Source: Arion vulgaris
Lineage: Eukaryota > Mollusca > Gastropoda > Stylommatophora > Arionidae
Assembly (NCBI GenBank): GCA_020796225.1
Contig: CM036759.1
Span: 3,099,782 to 3,163,781 of the forward strand
Length of the DNA stretch: 64,000 bases
Reading direction: 5' to 3'
A program made the translations under genes and the position numbers. Positions 1-10,800 of this stretch are shown here, in pieces; position 1 is the first letter of the stretch; every line of letters starts with the position of its first letter. The notes beneath the pieces were generated by a model. The model made no database searches and was not told the origin of the DNA. It worked only from the letters and a program-made list of their open reading frames with translations.

Positions 1-59
1 CACAAACAGCATTAAAAAGATGGGGTTGAGTGGCAAAATCCTGTAACGGATATGCAATT

Positions 60-312
60 CTTCTTCTTCTTCTTCTTGCGTTCGTTCTTTACGACCAATT
101 TTAATCACTCTTTGTGATATGTTTGATCTTTGCCAAGAACGTGTATACGTTGCACATTGTTTGGTAGGCCCCTAAACGCATAAGACTACTACACGTTTAG
201 GACACATGCATCCGATTTCAGCCAAACCTCCTTAGTCGCCTCTTACGACATGCGTGGCAGGTAACAGTGGTTCTATTCTTTACACCCAAATTTGGGCCCC
301 GGAACCACTTGA
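60..312 (-). mobile_element. SINE-A copy with 12-bp target-site duplication
   Basis: A 253-bp element whose 3' GAAGAAG tail lies on the minus strand (the plus strand starts CTTCTTCTTC at 60). The body includes GATCTTTGCCAAGAACG, CCGATTTCAGCC and GGTAACAGTGGTTC. The flanking repeat GGATATGCAATT occurs at 48-59 and 313-324. Other copies lie near 19.3, 45.9, 50.9, 57.0 and 57.9 kb. Confidence 0.85.
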
Positions 313-344
313 GGATATGCAATTAACTATATATCTTCTTCTTC

Positions 345-475
345 GTTCGCTAGGAATTCAGACGCAGTCATACGTCTGGTGTGGCGCTTCTGATTTTTGC
401 GTGAACGCCTGCTTACCGTTTTATTGGTTTCCTCGCCATACAGGCGGGCCTTATCCGATTTCAGATGTTTACTAT
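345..475 (-). mobile_element. SINE-G body fragment (CACGCAAAAATCA family)
   Basis: About 130 bp sharing GATTTTTGCGTGAA, a GCTT(A/T)CC block, CGCCATACAGGCGGGCC and CGATTTCAGATG with copies near 6,150, 8,790 and 24,455. The same body motifs occur inside the tRNA-headed SINE at 834-1130, so this may be an internal part of that family. Confidence 0.55.
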
Positions 476-833
476 ATATCTTGAGTATAGTTTATCTTGA
501 GTATAGTATATCTTGAGTATAGTTTATCTTGAGTATAGTTTATCTTGAGATAGTATATCTATATAGTTATCTTGAGTATAGTTTATCTTGAGTATAGTTT
601 ATCTTGAGTATAGTTTATCTTGAGTATAGTATATCTTGAGTATAGTTTATCTTGAGTATAGTATATCTTGAGTATAGTTTATCTTGAGTATAGTTTATCT
701 TGAAGTATATATCTTGAGTATAGTTTATCTTGAGTATAGTTTATCTTGAGTATAGTTTATCTTGGTATAGTATCTATATAGTATATCTTGAGTATAGTTT
801 ATCTTGATATAGTATATCTTGAGTATAGTTTAT
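471..833. repeat. 16-bp minisatellite (GTATAGTTTATCTTGA)n
   Basis: About 22 imperfect copies with occasional small deletions. The same array resumes at 1,131-1,258 after an inserted SINE. Confidence 0.92.
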
Positions 834-1130
834 TTTTTTTTTCTTTCGTCGCTTCAATCGACGAGTTTCATCTCTGAAACTGATTTTGCGTGAAATCTGT
901 TTAATTCTACAATGGCAGCAGCGTGCATATGTAATTACTTCACTGGCAGCCTGTGCTCAATGTACTGTAATTGTATTCTGCCATACAGGCAGTTTTCGAC
1001 TTCAGAGTATATGTTATCGTCCTGAGTAAGACCAGGACTCGAAAAAATGCCGACAGTAGGTTCGAACCCGAGCTATGAGGCGTCTCACAGCTAGCAGGCC
1101 GAGCTACTATCAACTACTCTGGCAGTCCCC
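834..1130 (-). mobile_element. tRNA-derived SINE (SINE-D) inserted in the 16-bp array
   Basis: Read on the minus strand, the element starts with a tRNA-like head: box A-like TAGCTCGGCCTGC and a good box B, GGTTCGAACC (plus strand near 1,061-1,071). A body follows with TGGCAGCAGCGTGC (plus-strand spelling), then a poly-A tail seen as T-rich plus strand at 834-842. The 16-bp array flanks both sides. Confidence 0.78.
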
Positions 1131-1258
1131 AGTATAGTTTATCTTGAGTATAGTATATCTTGAGTATAGTTTATCTTGAGTATAGTTTATCTTGAGTATA
1201 GTTTATCTTGAGTATAGTTTACCGAAGTAATAAATATTTATCTTGAGTATAGTTTATC
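1131..1258. repeat. Continuation of the 16-bp minisatellite
   Basis: About 8 more units of the array that begins at 471, with one degenerate unit near 1,220. Confidence 0.9.
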
Positions 1259-1304
1259 AAAGTGATAAATATAAACACCAAAGTGGCCGGTATAAGCGTT
1301 ATCC

Positions 1305-1547
1305 TCTTTCTTCTTCTTCTCCTGCGAACGATCCATATCGACCACTTTTTAACACTATTTGTGATTTGTATGTGATCCGAGCCTAAGAGCGGCTGTTCCA
1401 GTTATGCGCCTACAAGTAGGTCAGCACATTCTATTTTTGCAACGCTTTTTATTTACTAGGGTAGCTTCCCTAGACCCTACCTCAGTCGCCTCTTACGACT
1501 TGCCTTGTAGGTCGCAGTGTTACTATTCTTTGCTTTCCTTATAGACT
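1305..1547 (-). mobile_element. SINE-B copy
   Basis: The plus strand begins with CTTCTTCTTC and the 3' end block CGATCCATATCGACC, then TTATGCGCCTACAAG and GTCGCCTCTTACGAC. It is the reverse of copies at 25,286 and 62,618. The head is truncated at about 1,547. Confidence 0.8.
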
Positions 1548-1644
1548 GCCAGCAACAACGTGCGATTATTTCTTTCAATGTGGGTTCTCACTAGTAAATG
1601 TCTGATTATATTGTAATGAGGCTTCTCTGTGCGTAGAGATAATA

Positions 1645-1812
1645 GTGCTCATCTGTTCCCAAACGTGGTGGAGTGGTGGAAGTGGTGCTGGTGGTGTCGG
1701 TATATTGTTTCAGAGATTCCTGTCGAGATATAGTGCTCATCTAGGGTTGCCAAACGTGGAGGTGGTGTCGGTGGTGTCGGTATATTGTTTCAGAGATTCC
1801 TGATCTCAAAAT
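1645..1812. repeat. Local tandem duplication, about 75-100 bp
   Basis: GGTGGTGTCGGTATATTG followed by TTTCAGAGATTCCTG occurs twice, near 1,693 and 1,769, with TAGTGCTCATCT-like sequence before each. No coding meaning is seen. Confidence 0.7.
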
Positions 1813-2739
1813 AGATGAGATCGAGTTCCTAGCACTATCGGTAACGGACGATGAAACGTTGGTCACATGTTCAAGCTGAGCACGTTTACGAAAAATCTTG
1901 ACAGTTGCAAATGATACGAGTAAACTACAAAGTCGCTGTCCGGCTAAATTCATTAAAAGTTGAAAAGAAAATTTATACACACATTTTCTCAACTTCAAAA
2001 TGATATCGAATACACTTGCCTGTACTTCAGAGCACTGTCGCAGAGATCTTCCCGTGTAAAAAAGAGATCGGAGCACACACGATTATTCACCGAAGTGCAA
2101 TGATGATTGTCCAATCAATCAATGTATCATTGCAGGACGTCAAATCGATACCGATATGATCTATTTAATATGTATTTCTTGAGGTCTCAGTTGTATCACT
2201 TCTTGCCATCTTATGTTTTTTTTTTACTTGACTGAATATGCGATGGAGACATCTGTTAGTGAAGCATATCTTTATTGTATTCCATTATCCACAGCTGTGC
2301 AAGTTGTACATTGCAACAAATCCATCGATTTATATACATAAAGAAGTTAATTATGGTTGTTGCCGATATAATACTTTGGTGAGCAGACGAGCACATTACG
2401 TCAACAATTATTATAGTACAGTAGCGAGCAGACGACAAACTAATGGACTTGGCAGAGAAGGACTACCTTTTTGGCTGTGTAGTCTAGTGCTTTGTCCTTG
2501 ATCTCTACACTTCAGGGTAGAAGAGGATTAGTTTGTTCCAAAATTCGTGATCATCTTTACCGACCGATAAAAATCATCCACTTGACAGAAATTCTTGATT
2601 TTATATAGGTAACAGCGGCGACCTTACTATAGTATTTTATGCACACCCAAACCTTTAGTGCTGTAAGATTTTCATTATATGTTAATACTAAAATAACAGC
2701 GATGTCGATTTGATATACTTTTAGAATGTTAACGGTCAT
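1813..2739. other. No feature recognised
   Basis: AT-rich sequence with short chance open frames on both strands. None resembles a known family and I see no repeat match elsewhere in the window. Confidence 0.4.
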
Positions 2740-2865
2740 CATCATCAGGTCGCGCGTAGCGATCATGGATCTCCACAAATCTCTATCTTTGGTGTTTGCT
2801 ATCAACTCAGATGTTGACGCTCTAGTGTGCCATGAAGTCAGGCTATCCAAAATTGTCTCTCTCTA
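2740..2865 (-). mobile_element. Possible non-LTR retrotransposon 3' terminal fragment
   Basis: The minus strand reads LTSWHTRASTSELIANTKDR then WRSMIATRD, resembling the C-terminal tail of RTE-like LINE proteins (a W plus a KDR...W-x-x-MIA pattern). Only a short stretch is readable. Confidence 0.4.
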
Positions 2866-2939
2866 TCTTCCTCTGTCTTGCCTACACTCAATTTGACCGG
2901 TTGTTACAGTGTTCTCTCTCTCTCTCTCTGTCGTTTTTA

Positions 2940-4235
2940 TCATTCTAATGTGATATATAAACAGCCAAAACATGAAGAACGGATGTACGTTCACAACCTT
3001 CAGTACCTATAGAGCTCAGGTGCTTATCCTTCGGTGGTGTATTCGGTTTAAACCAGCGTTTACTGGGTTCGCTCTCCGTTAGCCATTTGCTGTCCCCAGC
3101 CAAACCTGCAAGGCAGCAGGTTACTATTTTCTTTTAGGACAGCGACCCGTAGACGGCTTGCCATCCCGGGCTTATGAGCGCCATCTGCCCAGTGAACCGG
3201 TTGTTTTGTGGACACCTTGGTTTGCCGCCTGTTCAGTTTTGTTTACGGTTTGCGCCGCTAGACTTTGTCCACAATCAAACTACAAGGCAGCAGTAGTTCC
3301 CTGCGAGCGGAAACACGCACTTACTTCGCCTCTGCTGGGCTTTCCAGTTTTCTCTGTACATTCCGGTGGTCCGCACATCCTCTTGCCTGCCGCGCCATAC
3401 TTTTCGGCATGCCTGTGGGCTCACCCGTTCATCGTCCGCATGCGTGCACGCTCCACCCTGGTGCCTGCCTCACCATTTCCGTCAATTTCAACTGTGCTCA
3501 CATTTACTTGGGGCTCAACCCGGGCCCCCACTCCTGTGATGGGGGAACGAGTTTCGCATCATATGGACCCACCCTTGCATCGTCCGAATGCGTGCTCGCT
3601 CTGCCCTGGTGCTTACCTCACCATTTCCGTCAATTCCCACCATTTGCCTGGGCTTCAACCTGGGCCCCACCCCTTGATGGGGTCCGGTTTCGCTCCATGT
3701 GGGCCCTCCCGTGCATAGTCCGCATGCGTGCCCGCTCTGTCCCGGTGCCTACCTTATCGTCACCGTCAGTTTTCGCCATGCCCACATTTTCCCGACTCTG
3801 GGGCTGAAAATCGGGCAAAACTGGGGCCCCAGTTTCGCCCACGTGCAGCTCTGCTCGAATACCAGCATATTCGGGCTCAAGAGAGAGCATGCGCGGTCTC
3901 CGAGTTTTGCCCCTCGTCTCTTTGATGGATGCACCTCTCATCCTGTATGTTTATCCTTCCAGCTTTTTCCATCGCCCGAGAGAGACGAGCATTAATAGTC
4001 ACTGGGCATTTGCTCGTCTGTGTTGCGAGCGGATCCCATCTAGCGTGACTACCATTGCATCTCTACTTGCACCAAAGTAGCTCTCCCACGACACCTGCCC
4101 TCTTAGCTAGACCAGAACCATCGTCTGTTTCCAGGGTCACCACGAGGAGGTGAGGGCAGGGTCTAGATTAGTGCCAGCTCACTATTCCTGGCACAGCGTT
4201 GTCCCCATGCGCCTTTGAGCCCTTACAGTGTTCTA
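2940..4235 (+). repeat. GC-rich dispersed repeat E, copy 1
   Basis: About 1.3 kb, clearly richer in G+C than its surroundings, starting near GTGATATATAAACAGCC after a CT-rich tract and ending near TGCGCCTTTGAGCCC. Copy 2 at 48,428-49,520 shares the 5' block (CCAGCGTTTACTGGGTTCGC), CAAACTACAAGGCAGCAGTA-like sequence, internal CTCCATGTGGGCCC repeats and the 3' block. Short overlapping open frames exist, but none is conserved enough to call a gene. Class unknown. Confidence 0.7.
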
Positions 4236-5010
4236 AAGCTTCCCATCACATGTCCGAAAAATGATGACTGCCTCTTTCTTATATTGATAAGCTTTCTCTG
4301 TGTCTTGACCTCATTCAAATCTCAACATTGGTGATGATTTTAGCAGTCCATGGGATTCTCATCATTCTTCTGTAAAACCAGATCTCTGTGGCCTCCAGAG
4401 ATTTTTCTAAATATTTGTTTATTGTCCATGACTCGCATCCGTATGTCAGTATTGGTTCTATGTAGCACTGAATAACTCATTCTGATCTCTACTGACTTGT
4501 TGCATATGATGCTTCTCATTTTCAGGAACGATGCTTTCGCTTTCCCTATTCTGCTCTTTATTTCTGATCTGCATCTGATGTTACGAGAACTCAAGAGGTA
4601 TTTAAATTTGCTGCACTTGATCTTAGCTCAGATCCATTTACTGTGATGGTGCATTTTGTCAGAATCTGCTTTTTTGATATTATCATAACTTCTGTCTTCT
4701 TAATATTCAAACTGAGTCCTTTGTTGTTACTTTCTGTCACAACCTATCAACTCATTTCTGAAGCTCCATTTCATTTCTTGCTATTAAGACAGTATCATCA
4801 GCGTATCTCAGGTTATTTATGATATGTCCCCCACAACTATTCCAGGAATATCTTTTATAGATCTCCAAATGCTTTCACAATACAGTGAGAACAGGTCTGG
4901 TGATAATACATCCTTGTTAACACCTTTTTGATCTTCTGGAAAGTTTCATCTTTTGTCTATTCTTATAGTTGCTGTTTGCTGCCAATATATGTTCTGAATG
5001 AACACTATTG
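4236..5010 (-). mobile_element. Degraded reverse transcriptase relic
   Basis: The minus strand reads, with many stops, YADDTVLIARNEMELQK followed by pieces that resemble the palm and thumb of a non-LTR reverse transcriptase. The YADD catalytic motif maps near 4,785-4,815. No intact frame longer than 84 codons remains. Confidence 0.7.
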
Positions 5011-5830
5011 TAGTTGTCCAGTATAAAATACCAATACACTGCTTACCTGTCAATACAACATGACTTAAATCATTCAATGCTACTTGTCAATCGACCTTGA
5101 CTTAAATCATTCTATGTCTTACAACAATCATCCCACACTCAGTCACCCGTAGCGACACCTAGTTTCGAGTCTTCAACAAGATCAGTTTCTTGACAAATAT
5201 TCACATTGTTGCTTGAACATGTCTACAGAATGAAATGACTTATTATTACAAAGAAAACATGAGACATGTACAATTAACTCAATGCTGCTTCAGCGTATCA
5301 TGTTCTGACTCATCATCACAAAACACATTTACAACAAATAAAACCAAACCAAGACTTGTTTCTTATTTCTATCATTTATTTAGACCTATTTTTGTTACAT
5401 AAAACTTGATAACATGTTTAAACGCTTTGTCACAAAGTCAATGTTAAACCCACCAACTGCCAGAACATGACCACAACTTGCTTTCTTCATTCTTCAATGC
5501 GACGATCAGAACAACATGTTTGTTAGAATTACAAATATACATCATCTCGGCCTGTTGTCTTGTACAAATACATCATATATCTTTCTCTGTCTGTATACTT
5601 CAAAAACATCTCTCTGCCTGTACAAATTATCATATATGTAACATGTCCTGACTATATTAAGGGCAAGCAGTAGAAAGAGAATATCAAGAAAAAAAAAAGC
5701 CAAGACTTTCTTCAACATATATATATATGTTAAGAAGACTGTAATAAAAATGAATGTTGAATAACTTTAATCTCTACTAATGTTGGTTATCATATCAGTG
5801 GCAAAACTTGGAAGTTTACATCAAACGACA
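5011..5830. other. No feature recognised
   Basis: AT-rich sequence with a short local repeat (GACTTAAATCATTC-like, near 5,060 and 5,100) and a small TA run at 5,722. No gene or element is identifiable. Confidence 0.4.
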
Positions 5831-6140
5831 GAAATGAAGTGTCGGTGTAAATTTCTGGGAATATCATGAAAAGACCATTTTAGGAAGACGGCCAACATCA
5901 GTGTCGGACTTCATTAAGAAATAGCAAATTAAATGGTTCGGTCACATAAGCAGATTACCAACAGACAGTGTGCCTCAAAAGGCAATGCTACTCAGATACA
6001 GTGGATACAAGGCAAAATAGTGGACCACAGAGATAGTAAAAGACACCAAGTACGAAATACACACAAATGTCTTGTTCTATAATTCTCTACTTATCCTGAT
6101 GTCGTGAGACAAAACAGGACTAAAGAAAGATTATACTCTT
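5831..6140 (+). mobile_element. LINE 3' coding relic
   Basis: Frame fragments (VRSHKQITNR and neighbours in other frames) match the W/RFGH-x-SRLP-x-DSVP-x-KAMLLRY type C-terminal region also seen at 17,785 and 27,960. All frames are broken. Confidence 0.6.
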
Positions 6141-6149
6141 CGTTTACCC

Positions 6150-6275
6150 ACTATGAATTCAGACAGTCAGGGCACCTAATATGACACCACTGGTTGATTT
6201 TTGCGTGAAGGATTGCCTTCCCTATCTAGCAGTGTCCCTCGCCGTTCTGGCGGCCTTACTCCGACTATCAGATGT
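6150..6275 (-). mobile_element. SINE-G body fragment
   Basis: Shares GATTTTTGCGTGAA, the TGCCTTCCCTAT block and the GCGGCCTTACTCCGA block with the copy at 345. CACCTAATATGACACC at 6,177 resembles sequence at 50,511. Confidence 0.55.
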
Positions 6276-6621
6276 ATTATTTACTCAAAGTTGTGATAAT
6301 ACATGGGTCTCAGAGCTACCTGCATCTGTGATGCAGTTCCCAGAGAACATCTTGCAAGACTGTCCCAGCCTGAGCAGTGTGAGAATGGAAATCTCATCAA
6401 GAACAACAGCACTTCAGAACAAACTAGTTGGGGACTGGGAAGACCTCAATCGTACACATTGTTTCTGACAAATAGGAGTAATCACAGAAGTAGAACCTTT
6501 GAATGTTTATGTTTACAGAAGATAAATGAGATCTGCATTTCTTTGATTACTGATTGATTTACAGATCAAAGCTTGATCAGGAACATTTACCTCTTACTAC
6601 AATGTCACTGCCTGTTGTTGT

Positions 6622-6872
6622 CAGGAAGACAAAGAATAGTAACACTGCAACCTACAAGGCTGCACCTACAAGGCTGCAGATGCAAGGCAGCAACCTACAA
6701 GGCTGCAACCTACAAGGCATGCCGTAAGAGACGACTGAGATAGGGGCCTAGAGAAGATACTTTAGTAAATATAAACGTGAAGCAGAAATCGGAAGTGCTG
6801 GTCTATTTGGAGGCGCATAACTGGCACAACATACAATCACTCTTAGGCTCACATCACATAGTGGTTTAACAG
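6622..6872 (+). mobile_element. SINE-B copy with internal expansion
   Basis: Recognisable by AAAGAATAGTAACACTGC, GGCATGCCGTAAGAG, AGAAATCGGAAGTGC and CAATCACTCTTAGGC. Between 6,650 and 6,718 the CCTACAAGGCTGCA block is repeated about four times, unlike other copies. Confidence 0.75.
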
Positions 6873-7291
6873 CTGCTCTCACAATTGCTTTCTCATCATA
6901 GCATAGACTACTCCCCACCTCTCTCTAGTAAATATCAGTTATTTTCATCAAAGTGACAAAAAGTGTTATGAGACAAACTAACCCGTGACAGTGCAGCCAT
7001 TATCTCTTAATGTCATACAAACATTGAGACAATTGTAAAAACCCCCCATGCAAGTCATTTGTGCAATAATATTAGAAAACTGTACTACCTGCATGTCTCA
7101 TGCCATGTATAGTGAATGACCAGTGATTGCATTAGTTAAACCAATAGATAAATGGACATATGGAGAAGAAAAACATAACAGTAGAAATGTTTTCTAAGAC
7201 TGTGTTGACTGCAGGTGGGACAAGAGTGACTCTATCAAACTCTTGTGGGCGACAAACTATAGTGGAGAGAGGGAGGCAGATTGTAATCTAC

Positions 7292-7428
7292 TTGCACCAT
7301 ACAGGCCTAGCTGTACCTCTTGCACCATACAGGCCTAGCTGTACCTCTTGACCATACAGGCCTAGCTGTACCTCTTGACCATACAGGCCTAGCTGTACCT
7401 CTTGACCATACATGCCTAGCTGTACCTG
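7292..7428. repeat. 27-29 bp tandem repeat, about 5 copies
   Basis: The unit is ACCATACAGGCCTAGCTGTA followed by CCTCTTG. The first copies carry an extra GC. Confidence 0.92.
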
Positions 7429-7828
7429 ACTTTGGAGGTAGCTTACATCTACTGAAAAAATATGAATGACTTAACATAAAACTGGAAGAATCATCAGACA
7501 GTAGAACGAGATAATATTACTTTCAGCTGGAAATTCAATCTCTCACCAAATAAACATTTTACAACCTACAAAAACAAAACTGCTCCTTATTCTCAAACAG
7601 ATTATATCTGAACTGTAACAAGTTAAATCTATGTCAATCCTGCACAATGGTGTCCACCTTCTTCTTCTTGGTCACTGTGTTAACCTGAGAAGTGACCAGG
7701 TTGTTGTCAAATAAGCTACACAAGAACAGTTCGAAAACTGATCCAGCAGCTCTATCCTAACAGGGGCAAAAGAAACATAGTTGTTGGCATCAGTTCTGGA
7801 TTAAAGGTGCTACTGGTTGCTGGCAAGT
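7429..7828 (-). other. Probable WDR43 3' untranslated region
   Basis: This is non-coding sequence just downstream of the stop codon. I see no canonical polyadenylation signal on the minus strand and no other feature. Confidence 0.35.
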
Positions 7829-7864
7829 TTACGTCTCCATATCAGATATTTCATCCCAGTTCTC
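7829..7864 (-). CDS. WDR43: WDR43 exon 17 (residues 575-585) and stop
   Basis: The acceptor is CTCATTACAG|GAG. It encodes ENWDEISDMET, then TAA. ENWDE matches the acidic C-terminal end of WDR43. I found no clear AATAAA in the first 400 bases beyond the stop, so the transcript end is not placed. Confidence 0.72.
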   Translation of the reverse strand, partial: ENWDEISDMET

Positions 7865-10800
7865 CTGTAATGAGATACCAACAAATAAATTATTTCCCTG
7901 AATGGAAGACAATGAGAATATATATTGAAATCATCTGCATATGAATATGGCTAAAATATGAATGTGGACTAGTTTGCTGATTGCTAGTCACATAATTCAC
8001 AAAACAAATACAATAACACACATTGTCAATTACTAAAACATCTGCATTCACCAATCTTAAATATAAAATAGCTCTGTATGTCTGCCGTAGGTCATTGTTT
8101 GATTGCTAAGTTATGATTTCAATCAAGTTAGATAATACACGACAGTCATTTGATGCAACAGTTCATGGAGATAATGGAAACACAACAGAGAAAACAACGG
8201 TATAACTTGTGCTAAATTAGTGAAACATTGCCCAACTGAGACAGGTATACAAGTAGGCTCAACAATCAAAATGGTACGGTCAGTCGCTGGAGATTTTGAT
8301 CGGAGCACCTATGGACACGTCTGGAGTGCAATGAAGATATTCCAAACTGAAACTGACAACCGAGGTGGGTATCCTCAACATAAATTACATGCCAAGAGTC
8401 AGCTGGTTCACACTATTTCCTAAATCATTCGATTTGTGTGCATTGTCACGAGTTAGACTAGATAATTTTTCATTGATATATATATATCATGAACATGTCA
8501 TTTCCAGTATAGCTAGTAAGTAGATATATGTATCAGTGATATGTGTGATATATAAATTTCTCAATGACAGAAAAATAACAAAACAAGAAGAGAGTAAACA
8601 TGAGGTACTTACATCAGATTCAAGAGCTGCACCATCACTACTAGACTCTCAGAGTCTTCAGATTCCACTCTGAAAGCAAACAATATAAGATTACACAGTT
8701 TGAAAAATAATGTCTTTTAATGCTATGTTGTTACACCTCACAGATGTGGTGTCTTTTTCGCTTTGTTTATCCGCTGCAAATTCATGACAACGAATATGAT
8801 GCTCTCTGGCAGATTTTTGCATGAAGGTCTGCTTTCCTTATCACCAGTGTTTCTTGCCATTCAGACAAGTCTTACTTCGATTTCAGAGATATGGTGTCTT
8901 CTAATATTATGTACCACAAACTGAAACCATGTTGGCTGTGATGTGCTCAAACAGATATTAAGGGCTGTCTTCTAATATTATGTACCACAAACTGAAACCA
9001 TGTTGGCTGTGATGTGGTCAAACAGATATCAAGGGCTGTCTTCTAATAATATGTACCACAAACTGAAACCATGTTGGCTGTGATGTGCTCAAACAGATAT
9101 CAAGGACTGTCTTCACATCATATAGCAGTTGATAATCCTTATCTTTAGCTGATTTGTTTAGATGTTAGTAACTTGCATATATCTATCATTGAGTGTACGT
9201 TTGACCATTCCTTTCTCTGTTCACATCTGTCATCTTTCTCAACAGATCATTAGTTAAATGTCATCACATCCTGCGACATACATGTCCTCTACATGGACCC
9301 ATCTTTCTTTCTTTCTTTTCGTTAGCATCCTATATCTGATTGACTACAAACTACAGGGTGTTCAAGATAATTACAGACCCATTGACAATTCGAAAGTTGC
9401 CAGGTACACATTGAGTTGTGTTTATTTACTATTTAAACCGGTTCTGACTAGCTCATACTACGTCACATTTGTTCATCGCTCCTTCCCGCACTACAATTAC
9501 ACACCATCACACAACATTGACCTATACTACGTCATAACTGAACCTCCCATTTCCATACATATATGCCAGATTAGCTCAATTCACGGGCTGCTTTTAAGTT
9601 TAACACCCTGTACAACTTGATACTTTAACAAAGTTGTACGAAATATATTGCACCTTTGAGATCTCTAACTATAGAGCAATTCTAAAGAGCTGATAAGATC
9701 TAGAAACTGCACAAGGGCAAGCAATTCTATATTTGTTGTGCAACATGTTGGGAAGCTTACACTGCATGCTAAACAGGTAGTAATAAAGCAAAGCTAATAT
9801 CTGACAGCAGACTTGGGTTACGGAGCATATATACAATACCCAGACAGATCACCTGAAGAGCTGTTTGGTGCATGCGGGGAGATATGCTCCAAGTATGAGA
9901 CTGAAATTCATGCAATAGAAGCAACTTTGTACCACCTGAAGACTGTTTCATGCCTTTCCATCAAAGGCACAAAACATAATTATCTTCACAGATTCAATGT
10001 CTGCCCTTCAAGCCCTAGAAGATGGTGGACATTGTAAATTTGAACTATCCCATATAGCCCTAGATATTGACAGACTTATTACATCACATGACATCAAAAT
10101 AACCATGCAGTGGATCCCTGGACATTCAAACACACATGGAAATGACAAAGCAGATAGGCTAGCCAAGAAAGGGTCAACACAGGAACAACCAATCACAGCA
10201 ACAACTCTCCATACAGTAAAGCAAATCCTAATGACAACAAATAAGGAAATTTGGCTGAACAGATGGGCCATGGGAAACACAGGAAGAGAGGTGTACAGCC
10301 ATATGGCCAGCCCTAACTTTAATGACAACATCAACCACCTTACAAGAAGAGATCAGAGCACCATTTTAGACTCGAACCAACACATAACACTTAATAATCA
10401 CTTGAACAGAATTCACCCACAACACACTCCAGAGTGCCAACTGTGCGCACATCATCATGAAACCGCTCACCACCACCTCTTCAAGTGTCAAGCACTAGAT
10501 GACATCAGAAAGACCCTCCTTCCTCCAAGGCCAGAGAAATGGAACACATTATACGGAACAAAAGAACAACTTACAAACACATGCAGATACCACTATATAG
10601 CATTGAGCCAAAGGGCAAAAGTTCAAGTGCTGCTGGATCATTGAAGAAGAAGAAGAAGAAGAAGAAGAGAAGACAGCAGACTTGGAAGTAAGACATATAT
10701 GGCTAATGGTATAGTGGTCAATGGTTCCAATACAAACACTAAATCAAATCTCACCATCTTGATACATCAACAAAGGTCGATGATATCTCCTCTTCAGCAT

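Noticed and set aside
3158..3995. Protein-coding gene in the GC-rich block
   Set aside because: Several overlapping frames are open simply because of base composition. The second copy of the repeat does not preserve one frame.
9258..9620. 120-codon plus-strand frame
   Set aside because: It runs through a MITE with terminal inverted repeats and resembles no protein.
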